From Xanthomonas sp. GPE 39 (GTDB lineage: Bacteria; Pseudomonadota; Gammaproteobacteria; Xanthomonadales; Xanthomonadaceae): a stretch of DNA of 64,000 nt. This document shows, in pieces, positions 11,239 to 21,559 of the stretch. Both the position numbers and the translations under genes were made by a program. The DNA lies in contig NZ_JZHZ01000007.1 of assembly GCF_000963005.1 (NCBI RefSeq), forward strand, positions 3,192,550-3,256,549, written 5' to 3'. The notes under the pieces were generated by a model that made no database searches, had not been told where the DNA came from, and worked only from the letters and a program-made list of their open reading frames with translations. Position 1 is the stretch's first letter. Each line of letters starts with the position of its first letter.

Positions 11239-13076
11239 TCCTCTCCGCACTCGCCGACTTTTATCAGCGGCTACTGGACGATCCCGAGTCTGGTATCGCC
11301 GCACCCGGCTACAGCCAGGAGAAGATCGGCTACACCGTCGTGCTAGCCGCCGACGGCCGCGTCGTCGATGTAAATGACGAACACAGCACCGAGGGCAAAA
11401 AGCGGCTCGCCAAGACGATGAGCTTGCCAAAACCAGAAAAGCGCACGGCCGGAATCAAGTCCAACTTCCTATGGGACAAAACCAGCTACACACTCGGCAT
11501 CAGCGCCAACAGCAAGCGCAGCGAGCAGGAACATGCCGCTTTCATCGCCTTGCATCAGCAAGCACTGGCCGATAGCGACGATCCTGGCCTACGGGCGTTG
11601 CTGGCGTTTCTGCAAACGTGGACGCCTACCCAGTATGCGGACCACCCGAAGTTCGTCAGTCATGGCGAGGCCTTGTTGGATACGAACATCGTGTTCAAGC
11701 TGCAAGGCGACAGCGGTTATCTGCATCAGCGCACAGCCGCCCGTGCCGCTTGGGACCGACAACAAGGCCATGGCACTGATGGCCCCCAAGGCATCTGCCT
11801 AGTCAACGGCACGCATGCGCCGCTGGCGCGGTTGCATCCAGCCATCAAGGGGGTGAACGGCGCACAGAGTTCCGGCGCTTCCATCGTCTCGTTCAATCTC
11901 GAAGCCTTCACCTCCTACGGCAAAAGCCAGGGCGAGAACGCCCCTATCTCAGAACAAGCCGCCTTCGCTTACACCACCGCACTCAACCACCTGCTACGGC
12001 GCGACCCACACAATCGCCAGCGCGTGCAGATCGGCGACACCACCGTAGTGTTCTGGGCGCAAGCGAAAACGGCAAAACACGCACAAAATGCCGAGGACGT
12101 CTTCGCCGACTTCATGCGCGTCGACGAATCCGACGACCCCAGCATCGCTGACGGCCATGTCACCCGACGCCTACAGCTAGCCCTCGAACAAGTCAGACAG
12201 GCACGGCCCCTGCGCGAGTTGGACGACACACTGGACGACGACGCCCACATCTTCGTGCTCGGGCTGGCACCCAATGCCTCGCGGCTGTCTATCCGTTTCT
12301 GGGAGACACAAACGCTCGGCCAGTTCGCCAAACGCCTGGCCGACCACTACGACGATCTGACGCTCGTCCCATCGGCATGGAAACGCCCGCCGACGCCAGC
12401 CTACCTGGCACTGCAGACCGCCCCCATCTACGGCGAGCATGGCAAATCCAAGGCCGAAGACGTCTCCCCATTGCTCGCAGGCGAATTGACCCGGGCAATT
12501 CTTGCCGGCACACGCTATCCGGGAAACTTGCTCGGCGCGATCGTCATGCGCTTCCGCGCCGACGGACAACTCACTCCATTACGCATTGCGTTATGCCGAG
12601 CGGTCTTGGCACGCGATGCGCGTTTGAACACGCAACAAGGACTGCCCACCGACCAGAAGGAACCACCCATGAGCCTAGATACAGGCAATACCAATCCCGG
12701 CTACTTGCTAGGGCGACTGTTCGCATCGCTGGAAAACCTGCAACGTGCCGCGCTTGGCAACCAGATCAACGCCACCATCCGCGACCGCTACTATGGCGCA
12801 GCGTCGGCGACACCGGCCAGTATCTTCCCGGTGCTATTACGTAATGCGCATAACCACTTCGGCAAGCTGCGCAAAGAGAAGGCCGGCTTAGCGGTGAACT
12901 TGGAGAAGGAAATCGGCCAGATCGTCGACGCACTCACTCCAAGCTTCCCGCGTAGCTTGCAGATCCAGGAACAGGGCCGCTTCGCAATCGGCTACTACCA
13001 CCAGACCCAGGCGCGCTTCGCCCGCAACGACGGCCAGGACGCCCACGACACCACTTCCGAAGGAGAAAACGCATGA
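11235..13076 (+). CDS. cas8c: Cascade large subunit Cas8c (Csd1)
   Basis: A 613-aa type I-C large subunit that recognises the PAM and starts R-loop formation. The N-terminus [18 protein letters not shown] is characteristic of Csd1/Cas8c. The start at 11235 overlaps the cas5 stop, and the stop overlaps the cas7 start (13073-13076), giving a translationally coupled cas5-cas8c-cas7 block. An open frame extends upstream of 11235 inside cas5 but lacks family similarity. The last 135 codons also appear to be translated separately as Cas11c. Confidence 0.94.
   Translation: MILSALADFYQRLLDDPESGIAAPGYSQEKIGYTVVLAADGRVVDVNDEHSTEGKKRLAKTMSLPKPEKRTAGIKSNFLWDKTSYTLGISANSKRSEQEHAAFIALHQQALADSDDPGLRALLAFLQTWTPTQYADHPKFVSHGEALLDTNIVFKLQGDSGYLHQRTAARAAWDRQQGHGTDGPQGICLVNGTHAPLARLHPAIKGVNGAQSSGASIVSFNLEAFTSYGKSQGENAPISEQAAFAYTTALNHLLRRDPHNRQRVQIGDTTVVFWAQAKTAKHAQNAEDVFADFMRVDESDDPSIADGHVTRRLQLALEQVRQARPLRELDDTLDDDAHIFVLGLAPNASRLSIRFWETQTLGQFAKRLADHYDDLTLVPSAWKRPPTPAYLALQTAPIYGEHGKSKAEDVSPLLAGELTRAILAGTRYPGNLLGAIVMRFRADGQLTPLRIALCRAVLARDARLNTQQGLPTDQKEPPMSLDTGNTNPGYLLGRLFASLENLQRAALGNQINATIRDRYYGAASATPASIFPVLLRNAHNHFGKLRKEKAGLAVNLEKEIGQIVDALTPSFPRSLQIQEQGRFAIGYYHQTQARFARNDGQDAHDTTSEGENA
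12669..13076 (+). CDS. cas11c: Cas11c small subunit from an internal start within cas8c
   Basis: In type I-C systems the small Cascade subunit Cas11c is made by internal initiation in the 3' part of cas8c. Here an in-frame ATG at 12669 is preceded by a good Shine-Dalgarno, AAGGA at 12657-12661, with 7-base spacing, and would give a 135-aa, mostly helical protein starting [18 protein letters not shown]. Position, length (about 120-135 aa) and the ribosome-binding site all fit the known arrangement. That this start is used here is inference. Confidence 0.75.
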   Translation: MSLDTGNTNPGYLLGRLFASLENLQRAALGNQINATIRDRYYGAASATPASIFPVLLRNAHNHFGKLRKEKAGLAVNLEKEIGQIVDALTPSFPRSLQIQEQGRFAIGYYHQTQARFARNDGQDAHDTTSEGENA

Positions 13077-13939
13077 GCGCCATTGCCCACCGCTACGAGT
13101 TCGTTTACCTGTTCGATGTCACCAACGGCAACCCCAACGGCGATCCCGACGCCGGCAACCTGCCGCGACTGGACCCGGAAACCAACCGCGGGCTCGTCAC
13201 CGATGTGGCGCTCAAGCGAAAGATCCGCAACTACGTGGCGCTGGAAAAGGAAGGCCAATCCGGCTATGCGATCTACATGCAGGAAAAGTCGGTACTGAAC
13301 AACCAGCACAAGCAAGCTTATGCTGCACTGGGCATCGAACCGGAAGCCAAGAAACTGCCCAAGGACGAGGCCAAGGCACGCAAACTCACCGCGTGGATGT
13401 GCGAAAATTTCTTCGATGTGCGCAGCTTCGGCGCCGTGATGACCACCGAGGTCAACTCCGGACAAGTGCGCGGCCCCGTCCAACTCGCCTTTGCCAGTTC
13501 GGTGGAGCCGGTGCTGCCACTGGAAGTGTCGATCACCCGTATGGCTGTCACCAACGAGAGAGATCTCGAAAAAGAACGCACCATGGGCCGCAAGCACATC
13601 CTGCCCTACGGGCTATACCGCGTCCACGGCTTCATTTCCGCAAAACTGGCCGAGCGCACGGGTTTCTCCGAGGATGACCTGCAGTTACTGTGGCGTGCAC
13701 TCACCAATCTATTCGAGCACGACCGCTCCGCTGCACGCGGCGAGATGGCCGCACGCAAGCTGTTCGTGTTCGAGCACGAACATCCGATGGGTAACGCCCC
13801 GGCGCACGTGCTGTTCGACAAAATCAAAATCGAGCGAGACGAAGGCCCCGACAACGGACCAGCACGTAGCTTCACCGACTATAAAGTGGTCATCGATCGC
13901 GACCTGCCGGCTGGCATTACCTTGACCGAACTGTTCTGA
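13073..13939 (+). CDS. cas7: Cascade backbone protein Cas7 (Csd2)
   Basis: A 288-aa RAMP-fold protein that polymerises along the crRNA spacer to form the Cascade backbone. The segments [20 protein letters not shown] near the N-terminus and [11 protein letters not shown] in the middle are hallmarks of the Csd2 family. The start overlaps the cas8c stop by 4 bp; cas4 follows after 17 bp. Confidence 0.96.
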   Translation: MSAIAHRYEFVYLFDVTNGNPNGDPDAGNLPRLDPETNRGLVTDVALKRKIRNYVALEKEGQSGYAIYMQEKSVLNNQHKQAYAALGIEPEAKKLPKDEAKARKLTAWMCENFFDVRSFGAVMTTEVNSGQVRGPVQLAFASSVEPVLPLEVSITRMAVTNERDLEKERTMGRKHILPYGLYRVHGFISAKLAERTGFSEDDLQLLWRALTNLFEHDRSAARGEMAARKLFVFEHEHPMGNAPAHVLFDKIKIERDEGPDNGPARSFTDYKVVIDRDLPAGITLTELF

Positions 13940-13956
13940 TCGCCGGGGAGCGGGAC

Positions 13957-14589
13957 ATGGACGACGCCGACCTCATCCCGCTCTCCGCCCTGCAGCACTA
14001 CCTGTTTTGCCCGCGCCAGTGCGCGCTGATCCATGTGGAGCAGCAATGGGCGGAGAGCCGACAGACCGCCGAAGGGCGGCTGTTGCACCAGCGCGCCGAT
14101 GCGCCGCAGGCCGAGCGTCGGCGCGGCGTGCGTACCGTCACCGCGATGCCGTTGCTGTCGCTAGACCTGGGCATCACCGGCAAAGCCGATGTGGTGGAGT
14201 TCCATCGCGATGGCGACGGCGAGATCGCCTTCCCCGTGGAGTACAAGCGTGGCCGCCCCAAGACGCATCGCGCGGACGAAGTCCAGCTATGCGCGCAAGC
14301 CTTGTGTCTGGAGCATATGCTGGGACGCACAATCCCCAGCGGCGCCCTGTTCTATGGACAAACACGCCGACGCAAAGAGATTGCCTTCGACTCCGCCTTG
14401 CGCGACCTCACCCTGCGCACCATCGCCGATACCCGCGCAATGCTGCACACTGGCACCACACCGAGCGCGCGTTACGACGCACGGCGCTGCGATGCTTGCT
14501 CCCTGATCGACCTCTGCCAACCACGCCTGCTCGGCCAAGGCAGCGTCGAAACCTGGTTGCGCCGTCAGATCGACGCCGAGGAAGACTGA
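13957..14589 (+). CDS. cas4: CRISPR-associated exonuclease Cas4
   Basis: A 210-aa Fe-S RecB-like nuclease that trims prespacers and selects PAM-containing ends with Cas1-Cas2. Seen are the N-terminal Cys motif FCPRQC (about residues 17-22), nuclease motifs GKADVVEF and EYKRGRPK, and the C-terminal cluster CDACSLIDLC. cas1 starts 2 bp after its stop codon. Confidence 0.95.
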   Translation: MDDADLIPLSALQHYLFCPRQCALIHVEQQWAESRQTAEGRLLHQRADAPQAERRRGVRTVTAMPLLSLDLGITGKADVVEFHRDGDGEIAFPVEYKRGRPKTHRADEVQLCAQALCLEHMLGRTIPSGALFYGQTRRRKEIAFDSALRDLTLRTIADTRAMLHTGTTPSARYDARRCDACSLIDLCQPRLLGQGSVETWLRRQIDAEED

Positions 14590-14591
14590 AC

Positions 14592-15626
14592 ATGCGCCGC
14601 CAACTCAACACCCTGTACGCCACCACCGAAGGCGCCTGGCTACGCAAGGACGGCGCCAATATCGTCATGGAAGTCGAGCGGCAGGAGCGCGCCCGGTTAC
14701 CCGTGCACATGCTCGAGAGCCTGGTCTGCATTGGCCGCATCGCGGTCTCCCCGCAACTGCTCGGTTTCTGCGCCGAACAGGGCATCAGTATTTGCTACCT
14801 CACCCCACAGGGACGCTTTCTGGCGCGCGTCGAAGGCCCGGTCTCCGGCAACGTCTTGCTACGACGCGAGCAATACCGGCGCAGCGATGATCCGACGCGT
14901 TGCGCGGCCATTGTCCGCCACCTATTGGTGGGCAAGATCCACAACCAACGTGCGGTGCTTGCACGCGGCTGGCGCGACCATGGCGACCGACTGACCGACG
15001 TGCCCGCCTTTCAGCACGCATTGAAGCGGCTCAAACGCATTCCCCAGCGCATCCTCATCGAAACCGAGGTGGACGTGTTGCGTGGACTGGAAGGCGAAGC
15101 GGCACAGTCCTACTTCGGCGTTTTCGGTCAATTGGTGCGTGCAGAACAGCCCCTACTGCGCTTCGGCGGGCGCAATCGTCGACCACCCCGCGACGCCTTC
15201 AACGCTCTGCTCTCGTTCCTCTACACTCTGCTCACCCACGATTGCCGCTCGGCTCTGGAGACCGTCGGCCTGGACCCGGCGGTCGGCTTTCTGCATCGTG
15301 ACCGACCAGGGCGCCCGAGTCTCGCTCTGGATCTGGCCGAGGAATTCAGGCCTTTGCTCGGCGAGCGACTGGCGTTATCACTGATCAACCGCCGGCAATT
15401 GAACGAACGCGATTTCCAAGTCTTCGACAATGGTGCAGTCCTGCTGAAGGACGATGCACGCAAAACCGTGCTGATTGCTTATCAAGAACGCAAACGCGAG
15501 CAACTCCAGCATGCATTCCTCGGCGACAAGGTCGACATCGGCCTGTTGCCATTCGTCCAGGCGCAACTCCTGGCCCGGCATCTGCGCGGCGACCTGGATG
15601 GCTATCCCTCCTTTTTCTGGAAATAA
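14592..15626 (+). CDS. cas1: CRISPR integrase Cas1
   Basis: A 344-aa metal-dependent integrase that inserts new spacers at the leader end. Catalytic residues are visible: Glu167 in RGLEGEAAQSYF, His235 in GFLHRDRPG and Glu250 in LDLAEEFRP. The start MRRQLNTLYATT at 14592 directly follows cas4. The frame is open further upstream through cas4, but that part is a shadow. cas2 follows after 15 bp. Confidence 0.97.
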   Translation: MRRQLNTLYATTEGAWLRKDGANIVMEVERQERARLPVHMLESLVCIGRIAVSPQLLGFCAEQGISICYLTPQGRFLARVEGPVSGNVLLRREQYRRSDDPTRCAAIVRHLLVGKIHNQRAVLARGWRDHGDRLTDVPAFQHALKRLKRIPQRILIETEVDVLRGLEGEAAQSYFGVFGQLVRAEQPLLRFGGRNRRPPRDAFNALLSFLYTLLTHDCRSALETVGLDPAVGFLHRDRPGRPSLALDLAEEFRPLLGERLALSLINRRQLNERDFQVFDNGAVLLKDDARKTVLIAYQERKREQLQHAFLGDKVDIGLLPFVQAQLLARHLRGDLDGYPSFFWK

Positions 15627-15641
15627 AATGGCAATCGCCGC

Positions 15642-15932
15642 ATGATGGTCTTGGTCAGCTACGACGTCAGCACCAGCTCGCCGGGGGGCGATAAGCGCCT
15701 GCGCAAGGTCGCCAAAGCCTGTCGCGACCTGGGGCAACGCGTGCAGTTCTCGGTCTTCGAGATCGAAGTGGAGCCGGCGCAATGGACTGCACTAAGGCAA
15801 CGCCTTTGCGACCTCATCGACCCGGACATCGACAGCCTACGGCTCTACCATCTCGGCGCAAAGTGGGAAGCCCGCGTCGAGCACGTCGGCGCCAAACCCA
15901 GCCTCGACCTCAAAGGCCCCCTGATCTTTTGA
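15642..15932 (+). CDS. cas2: CRISPR adaptation protein Cas2
   Basis: A 96-aa ferredoxin-like protein; a Cas2 dimer bridges two Cas1 dimers in the integration complex. The N-terminus MMVLVSYDVST carries the conserved Asp at the end of strand 1, followed by RLRKVAKACRDLGQRVQFSV. Last cas gene; the leader and array follow on the same strand. Confidence 0.96.
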   Translation: MMVLVSYDVSTSSPGGDKRLRKVAKACRDLGQRVQFSVFEIEVEPAQWTALRQRLCDLIDPDIDSLRLYHLGAKWEARVEHVGAKPSLDLKGPLIF

Positions 15933-16117
15933 TGCGAACCCTAAGCGACCGTGAATTCGCCGGCATGTTCGCGGAAATTTAACTTATTGATTTTTATTGA
16001 GAAATAGTCTTTTCAGCCTGGTTCTAGAGCAGAAGAGGATGAAATCACCAGCGCAGAAACACGATTCGCGAAAACAAGGGGTTTTCTCAAGCACACGCCA
16101 ATCTTTATGCTGATGGC
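15933..16117 (+). promoter_or_regulatory. CRISPR leader
   Basis: A 185-bp non-coding stretch between cas2 and the first repeat, AT-richer than its surroundings (for example TTATTGATTTTTATTGAGAA near 15985-16004). By position it should hold the array promoter and the Cas1-Cas2 anchoring sequences; no specific promoter is called. Confidence 0.75.
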
Positions 16118-17366
16118 GTCGCGCCCTTACACGGGCGCGTGGATTGAAACGGGCAGTGCGACCAGTGAGTCGGCCTGCGACATGGTCGCGCCCTTACACG
16201 GGCGCGTGGATTGAAACACAGTGCCACTGATCTTCAACGACTTGCCCTTGTAGTCGCGCCCTTACACGGGCGCGTGGATTGAAACCAGCGCTGGGTTGAC
16301 GCCACTCGCATCAATCTCGGGTCGCGCCCTTACACGGGCGCGTGGATTGAAACATGACGGTCCACATGCGACGCTGGCCGTGGATGCGTCGCGCCCTTAC
16401 ACGGGCGCGTGGATTGAAACACAAGTCCAACGCGGCAAAGAATTGCAGCGGCGTCGCGCCCTTACACGGGCGCGTGGATTGAAACAAGTTAATCAAACGA
16501 CCATTAGTGCTGATGATGCTGTCGCGCCCTTACACGGGCGCGTGGATTGAAACATCGCGCTGGCCGATTGCGCAATGCCATCTTGCAGGTCGCGCCCTTA
16601 CACGGGCGCGTGGATTGAAACTTTGCACATAGTTAAGCGTTGTTGCCGCACCCTCGTCGCGCCCTTACACGGGCGCGTGGATTGAAACTCCAACGCCTCG
16701 CAGGCCATACATGACAAAGCTCCTGTCGCGCCCTTACACGGGCGCGTGGATTGAAACTTTTAGAATATCGAATTAAGCCTGAAGCACCCGAGGGTCGCGC
16801 CCTTACACGGGCGCGTGGATTGAAACATGAGCAAAGCAGCCCACCGAACAGCCACGGAAGGTCGCGCCCTTACACGGGCGCGTGGATTGAAACAGTTTTT
16901 GGGTTATTCCGGACGAAGCCGCTGTTAGTCGCGCCCTTACACGGGCGCGTGGATTGAAACACGTCCGTCAATGCGATGCTGCAAGTGCAAGCAACGTCGC
17001 GCCCTTACACGGGCGCGTGGATTGAAACTGGGCACAACCGCGCGTGATCAACGTCGTGCGTAGTCGCGCCCTTACACGGGCGCGTGGATTGAAACTGACC
17101 ATCCATGCGCTCGGTTCTTGCCGCACAGGCTGTCGCGCCCTTACACGGGCGCGTGGATTGAAACCTTACCAACGATGGGGCAGTCCTGTCGTGGGCAGGT
17201 CGCGCCCTTACACGGGCACGTGGATTGAAACATGTAAGCACCTCCTCCTATTGCCGTCATTGGTCGTCGCGCCCTTACACGGGCGCGTGGATTGAAACAC
17301 TCGCTGCGGACCAACGGGCAAACATTTCGAGCGGTCGCGCCCTTACACGGGCGCGCGGATTGAAAC
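16118..17366 (+). CRISPR. Type I-C CRISPR array, 19 repeats and 18 spacers
   Basis: The 33-bp repeat begins GTCGCGCCCTTACAC and ends GGGCGCGTGGATTGAAAC, with a 7-bp stem CGCGCCC/GGGCGCG and an 11-base handle TGGATTGAAAC. Repeats start at 16118, 16185, 16253, 16321, 16388, 16453, 16521, 16589, 16656, 16725, 16794, 16861, 16928, 16996, 17063, 17132, 17199, 17266 and 17334. Spacers are 32-36 bp and all different. All repeats are identical except number 17 (GGGCACG in the stem) and the last (GCGCGCGGATTG), which marks the glmS end as the old, leader-distal end. No spacer was seen to match elsewhere in the window. Confidence 0.99.
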
Positions 17367-17378
17367 GAACATCTTGAA

Positions 17379-19211
17379 CTACTCCACCGTCACCGACTTA
17401 GCCAAATTACGCGGCTTGTCCACATCCGTGCCGCGTGCCAAGGCGGTGTGGTAAGCCAGCAATTGCACCGGCACGGTGTGCAGTACCGGACTCAACAGAC
17501 CAGCGTGGCGTGGCGTGCGGATCACGTGTACGCCTTCGGACGCGTGAAAATTACTATCCTGATCGGCGAAGACGAATAATTCACCACCACGCGCACGCAC
17601 CTCCTGCATGTTGGATTTCACCTTCTCCAAAAGCGCGTCGTTGGGTGCGATCACCACCACTGGCATCGTCGAATCCACCAGCGCCAGCGGGCCGTGCTTG
17701 AGTTCGCCGGCCGGATAACCCTCGGCATGGATATAGGTAATTTCCTTGAGTTTGAGCGCACCCTCCAACGCAATCGGATAATGCAGGCCACGACCGAGAA
17801 ACAGCGCGTTGTGCTTGTCGGCAAAGCGCTCGGCCCACACCGCGATCTGCGGCTCCAGGTTGAGTACGTGCTGCACGCTGCCGGGCAGATGACGTAGTTG
17901 CTCCAGGTAGTCGGCTTCCTGCGTCGCGCTCAGCCGTCCGCGCTGTTTGGCCAGCACACAAGCAAGTTGGAACAGCGCCGCCAATTGGGTGGTGAATGCC
18001 TTGGTCGAAGCCACGCCGATCTCGGCACCGGCGCGGGTGTACAGCACCAACTCGCTGACGCGCGGGATCGCGCTCTCGGGCACGTTGCAAATCGACAAGG
18101 TCTTGGTGTGACCCAACGACTTGGCGTATTTCAGTGCTTCCATCGTGTCCAGGGTTTCGCCGGACTGGGAAATAGTCACGATCAAGTGTCGCGGGTTGGC
18201 GCAAGCGTCGCGATAGCGATATTCGCTGGCGATTTCCACGCTGCACGGCACGCCGGCGATGGCTTCGATCCAGTAACGCGCGGTGAGCCCGGCGTAATAG
18301 CTGGTGCCGCAAGCCAACAGTTGTACGCCGTCCACATCGGCCAGCACCGCGTCGGCGTTGACGCCGAACAGCGCGCTGTCAAAACTGCCGGCATCGCACA
18401 ATGCTTCCAAGGTGTCGGCCAGCGCACGCGGCTGTTCGTGGATTTCTTTCTGCATGAAGTGGCGGTATGGGCCTAGTTCCAGCGACGCCAGCGAGACGTC
18501 GGAGAGGTGCACCTCGCGCTGCACCGCATGGTCGTCAGCGTCGTACACCTGCACGCCGTCGCGGCGCAGCAGCGCCGTGTCGCCTTCCTCCAGGAACATC
18601 ACCCTACGCGTCGCCTGGATCACCGCTGACACGTCGGAGGCGATGAAGTGTTCGCCCTCGCCCAAACCAATCAGCAATGGACAACCCATGCGCGCGCAGA
18701 CCAGTACATCTGGATAGGCTTTGCTGAGTGCCGCCAGCGCATAGGCGCCGGTCAGTTCCTTCACTGTCGCCTGCAACGCGCCGAGCAGGTCACGGCCCTG
18801 GGCCATGTGATAGTGGATCAGATGCGCGATAACTTCGGTGTCGGTCTGCGATTGGAACGTATAGCCCAGCGCGCGCAGGCGTTCGCGCTGCTGTTCGTGG
18901 TTTTCGATGATGCCGTTGTGGACCAGAGCCAGGTCGCCATGGCTTATGTGCGGATGCGCATTAACCTCGCTGACGCCACCATGGGTGGCCCAACGGGTGT
19001 GGCCGATGCCCAGTGTGGCCTGCAATCCTTCCGACAGCACCGCGCTTTCCATTTCCGCAACACGCCCGGTACGACGCACGCGATGCACGTGACCGTCGGC
19101 AATCGCGGCGATGCCAGCGGAGTCGTAACCGCGGTATTCCAGGCGTTTCAGCCCCTCGATCAGGTGCGCGATGACATCGCGATCGGCAATCGCGCCGACG
19201 ATACCGCACAT
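17379..19211 (-). CDS. glmS: Glutamine-fructose-6-phosphate aminotransferase GlmS
   Basis: A 610-aa cytosolic enzyme that makes glucosamine-6-phosphate from fructose-6-phosphate and glutamine, the first step to UDP-GlcNAc. The N-terminal amidotransferase begins MCGIVGAI with nucleophile Cys2; two SIS sugar-isomerase domains follow ([36 protein letters not shown]), and the C-terminus NLAKSVTVE is family-typical. It faces the CRISPR array, whose last repeat ends 12 bp from the glmS stop codon, with no terminator between. glmU, the later pathway enzyme, lies 10 kb away on the same strand. Confidence 0.97.
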   Translation of the reverse strand: MCGIVGAIADRDVIAHLIEGLKRLEYRGYDSAGIAAIADGHVHRVRRTGRVAEMESAVLSEGLQATLGIGHTRWATHGGVSEVNAHPHISHGDLALVHNGIIENHEQQRERLRALGYTFQSQTDTEVIAHLIHYHMAQGRDLLGALQATVKELTGAYALAALSKAYPDVLVCARMGCPLLIGLGEGEHFIASDVSAVIQATRRVMFLEEGDTALLRRDGVQVYDADDHAVQREVHLSDVSLASLELGPYRHFMQKEIHEQPRALADTLEALCDAGSFDSALFGVNADAVLADVDGVQLLACGTSYYAGLTARYWIEAIAGVPCSVEIASEYRYRDACANPRHLIVTISQSGETLDTMEALKYAKSLGHTKTLSICNVPESAIPRVSELVLYTRAGAEIGVASTKAFTTQLAALFQLACVLAKQRGRLSATQEADYLEQLRHLPGSVQHVLNLEPQIAVWAERFADKHNALFLGRGLHYPIALEGALKLKEITYIHAEGYPAGELKHGPLALVDSTMPVVVIAPNDALLEKVKSNMQEVRARGGELFVFADQDSNFHASEGVHVIRTPRHAGLLSPVLHTVPVQLLAYHTALARGTDVDKPRNLAKSVTVE

Positions 19212-19212
19212 G

Positions 19213-19270
19213 GCACGCTCTCTCTTCGCTCAAAGCGTGCATTTTATTCGCCTTGTCCACGCCATGTCTC
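19213..19270 (-). promoter_or_regulatory. glmS promoter and start-proximal hairpin
   Basis: On the minus strand, GAGACA (19270-19265), 18 bp, then TAAAAT (19246-19241) forms a plausible sigma-70 promoter. Just downstream, GCACGCT / AGCGTGC (7-bp arms at 19240-19234 and 19219-19213) would fold into a hairpin ending one base before the glmS ATG and enclosing its purine-rich ribosome-binding region. Confidence 0.45.
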
Positions 19271-19284
19271 GCCATTGACGTTGA

Positions 19285-19327
19285 GCGGACAAGGTGTCCG
19301 CGAACACGTCCGCGGACAGCCGGACAC
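19285..19327 (+). promoter_or_regulatory. Dyad activator sites upstream of the sigma-54 promoter
   Basis: Overlapping inverted repeats share the half-site TGTCCGC: GCGGACA-N3-TGTCCGC (19285-19301) and TGTCCGCG-N8-CGCGGACA (19295-19318), with a further CGGACAC at 19321-19327. The centres are about 91 and 105 bp before the predicted start of transcription, the distance expected for NtrC-type activator sites. The likely ligand is the response regulator at 26963-28300 (inference). Confidence 0.65.
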
Positions 19328-19371
19328 ACCACTCAGCGGCACGAACACCATGCGATTCAATCGCTTGCACT

Positions 19372-19387
19372 TGGCACGCACTGTGCG
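19372..19387 (+). promoter_or_regulatory. Sigma-54 (-24/-12) promoter of the exporter operon
   Basis: TGGCACG-CACT-GTGCG fits the consensus TGGCACG-N4-TTGCW: the -24 element matches 7 of 7, and GG and GC are separated by exactly 10 bp. Transcription would start near 19398, downstream of the first possible ATG (19388), which decides the start of the adaptor gene. Confidence 0.75.
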
Positions 19388-19426
19388 ATGAATGAACCAT
19401 CCTCACTGCCGCGCAGCCACCATTCG

Positions 19427-20695
19427 ATGATCCGCGACACCTCCACCCAGGACCAGGTACTCACCCGCTCCCGCAGCGCCACATGGCACCGTTGGCTGTG
19501 GCCGGGACTGATCGGGCTAGCAGTACTGCTGGGCATCGGCTTCGCCGTGCGTGGCTGGATCGCCGGCAGCCGTTCGTTCGACGCGCAACGGGTGCGCATC
19601 GCCACGGTCAATCGGGGCGACCTGGTCCGCGATCTTTCCGCCGACGGTCGCCTGATTGCCGCCAATAGCCCCATCCTGTACGCGATCTCTGGCGGCACCG
19701 TGACGCTGAAAGTGGTCGCAGGCGATGTGGTCAAACAAGATCAGGAACTGGCCGAAATCGACAGCCCGGAACTGCGCAGCAAGCTGGCCCAGGAAGAAGC
19801 GACGCTGGCCGGACTGGAAGCCGAAGCAAGCCGCGCCGATCTGGATGCGGTGCTGGCGCGTGCCAACGCCAGCAAATCCATCGACCAGGCGCAGATCGAG
19901 CGTCAGGCCGCCCGCCGCGACCTGGAGCGTTACCAGCACGGTTATGACGGCGGCGCGGTGCCGCAGGTGGAGGTGGCCAGGGCCGAGGACACCTTGAAGA
20001 AAGCCGATATCGCGATGCGCCACGCACAAAAAGACTCAGACCTGCAGAGCCGCGGCGCGGGCCTGGACGCGCGCAACAAGCGCCTGCTGGCCGAGCGCCA
20101 ACGCGCGGTGGTCGCCGAGGTGCAACGCCAGGTGGACCTGCTGACCTTGCGCGCGCCGTTCGATGGTCAGGTTGGTCAGGTGCAGGTGTCGCAGCACACC
20201 AACCTCGCCGCCAACGCGCCGGTGTTGAGCGTGGTCGATCTGTCCAAGTTCGAACTGGAAATCAATGTGCCGGAAAGTTTCGCCCGCGACCTGGCAATCG
20301 GCATGCCGGCGCAGTTGACCAGCGGTACCGGCGAACCGTTCGCCGGCGCAATCTCGGCGGTGTCGCCGGAAGTGGTCAACGGCGAAGTCAACGCGCGCAT
20401 TCGCTTCACCAACACACAACCACCGGGCCTGCGCCAGAGCCAGCGCATGAGCGCGCGGGTCTTGCTGGACACCCGCCACAACGTGCTCAAACTCGAACGC
20501 GGCCCATTTGTCGAACAATCCGGCGGCCACTTCGCTTACGTCATGGACGGCAATTCGGCCGTCCGCCGCCCGGTGCAACTGGGCGTCACCAGCCTGAGCG
20601 AAGTCGAGGTGCGTTCGGGCCTACAGGTAGGCGACCGGGTCGTAGTCTCCGGCAGCGACCTGTTCGGGGATGCAACGCGCGTGACGATCCACTGA
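19427..20695 (+). CDS. Periplasmic adaptor (HlyD/MacA-like) of an ABC exporter
   Basis: A membrane fusion protein of 422 aa linking an inner-membrane ABC pump to an outer-membrane channel. It has one N-terminal membrane helix (WPGLIGLAVLLGIGFAVRGW), a split lipoyl/barrel-sandwich domain (AISGGTVTLKVVAGDVVKQD; LRAPFDGQVGQVQV), a coiled-coil hairpin (LEAEASRADLDAVLARANAS onward) and a C-terminal beta-barrel domain. An ATG at 19388 is in frame, but the predicted sigma-54 transcript starts at about 19398, so the ATG at 19427 (MIRDTSTQDQ) is preferred. It heads the cluster containing the ATPase and four permeases. Confidence 0.85.
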   Translation: MIRDTSTQDQVLTRSRSATWHRWLWPGLIGLAVLLGIGFAVRGWIAGSRSFDAQRVRIATVNRGDLVRDLSADGRLIAANSPILYAISGGTVTLKVVAGDVVKQDQELAEIDSPELRSKLAQEEATLAGLEAEASRADLDAVLARANASKSIDQAQIERQAARRDLERYQHGYDGGAVPQVEVARAEDTLKKADIAMRHAQKDSDLQSRGAGLDARNKRLLAERQRAVVAEVQRQVDLLTLRAPFDGQVGQVQVSQHTNLAANAPVLSVVDLSKFELEINVPESFARDLAIGMPAQLTSGTGEPFAGAISAVSPEVVNGEVNARIRFTNTQPPGLRQSQRMSARVLLDTRHNVLKLERGPFVEQSGGHFAYVMDGNSAVRRPVQLGVTSLSEVEVRSGLQVGDRVVVSGSDLFGDATRVTIH

Positions 20696-20812
20696 CCTGC
20701 ACAACTCGGAACAGACAACCGACACATCGACAGCAACGGCACCGGCGAATCGAATACGTTGACGCTTGCCAATCCCGACTCCACCCACCACTCCGCTTCA
20801 AGGAACACCGTC

Positions 20813-21529
<717 letters not shown>

Positions 21530-21559
21530 CCGGTACCGCAACGGAACACGAAGAACGCC

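Noticed and set aside
14007..14591. Cas4-Cas1 fusion suggested by an open frame through cas4 into cas1
   Set aside because: The upstream part is out of frame with cas4 and has no homology; cas4 and cas1 are separate adjacent genes.
17367..17378. Tn7-like insertion at the glmS 3' end
   Set aside because: No tns genes, terminal repeats or target duplication are seen; only the position is suggestive.
19388..19426. Earlier start codon for the adaptor protein
   Set aside because: It lies upstream of the transcription start predicted from the sigma-54 promoter and has no ribosome-binding site.
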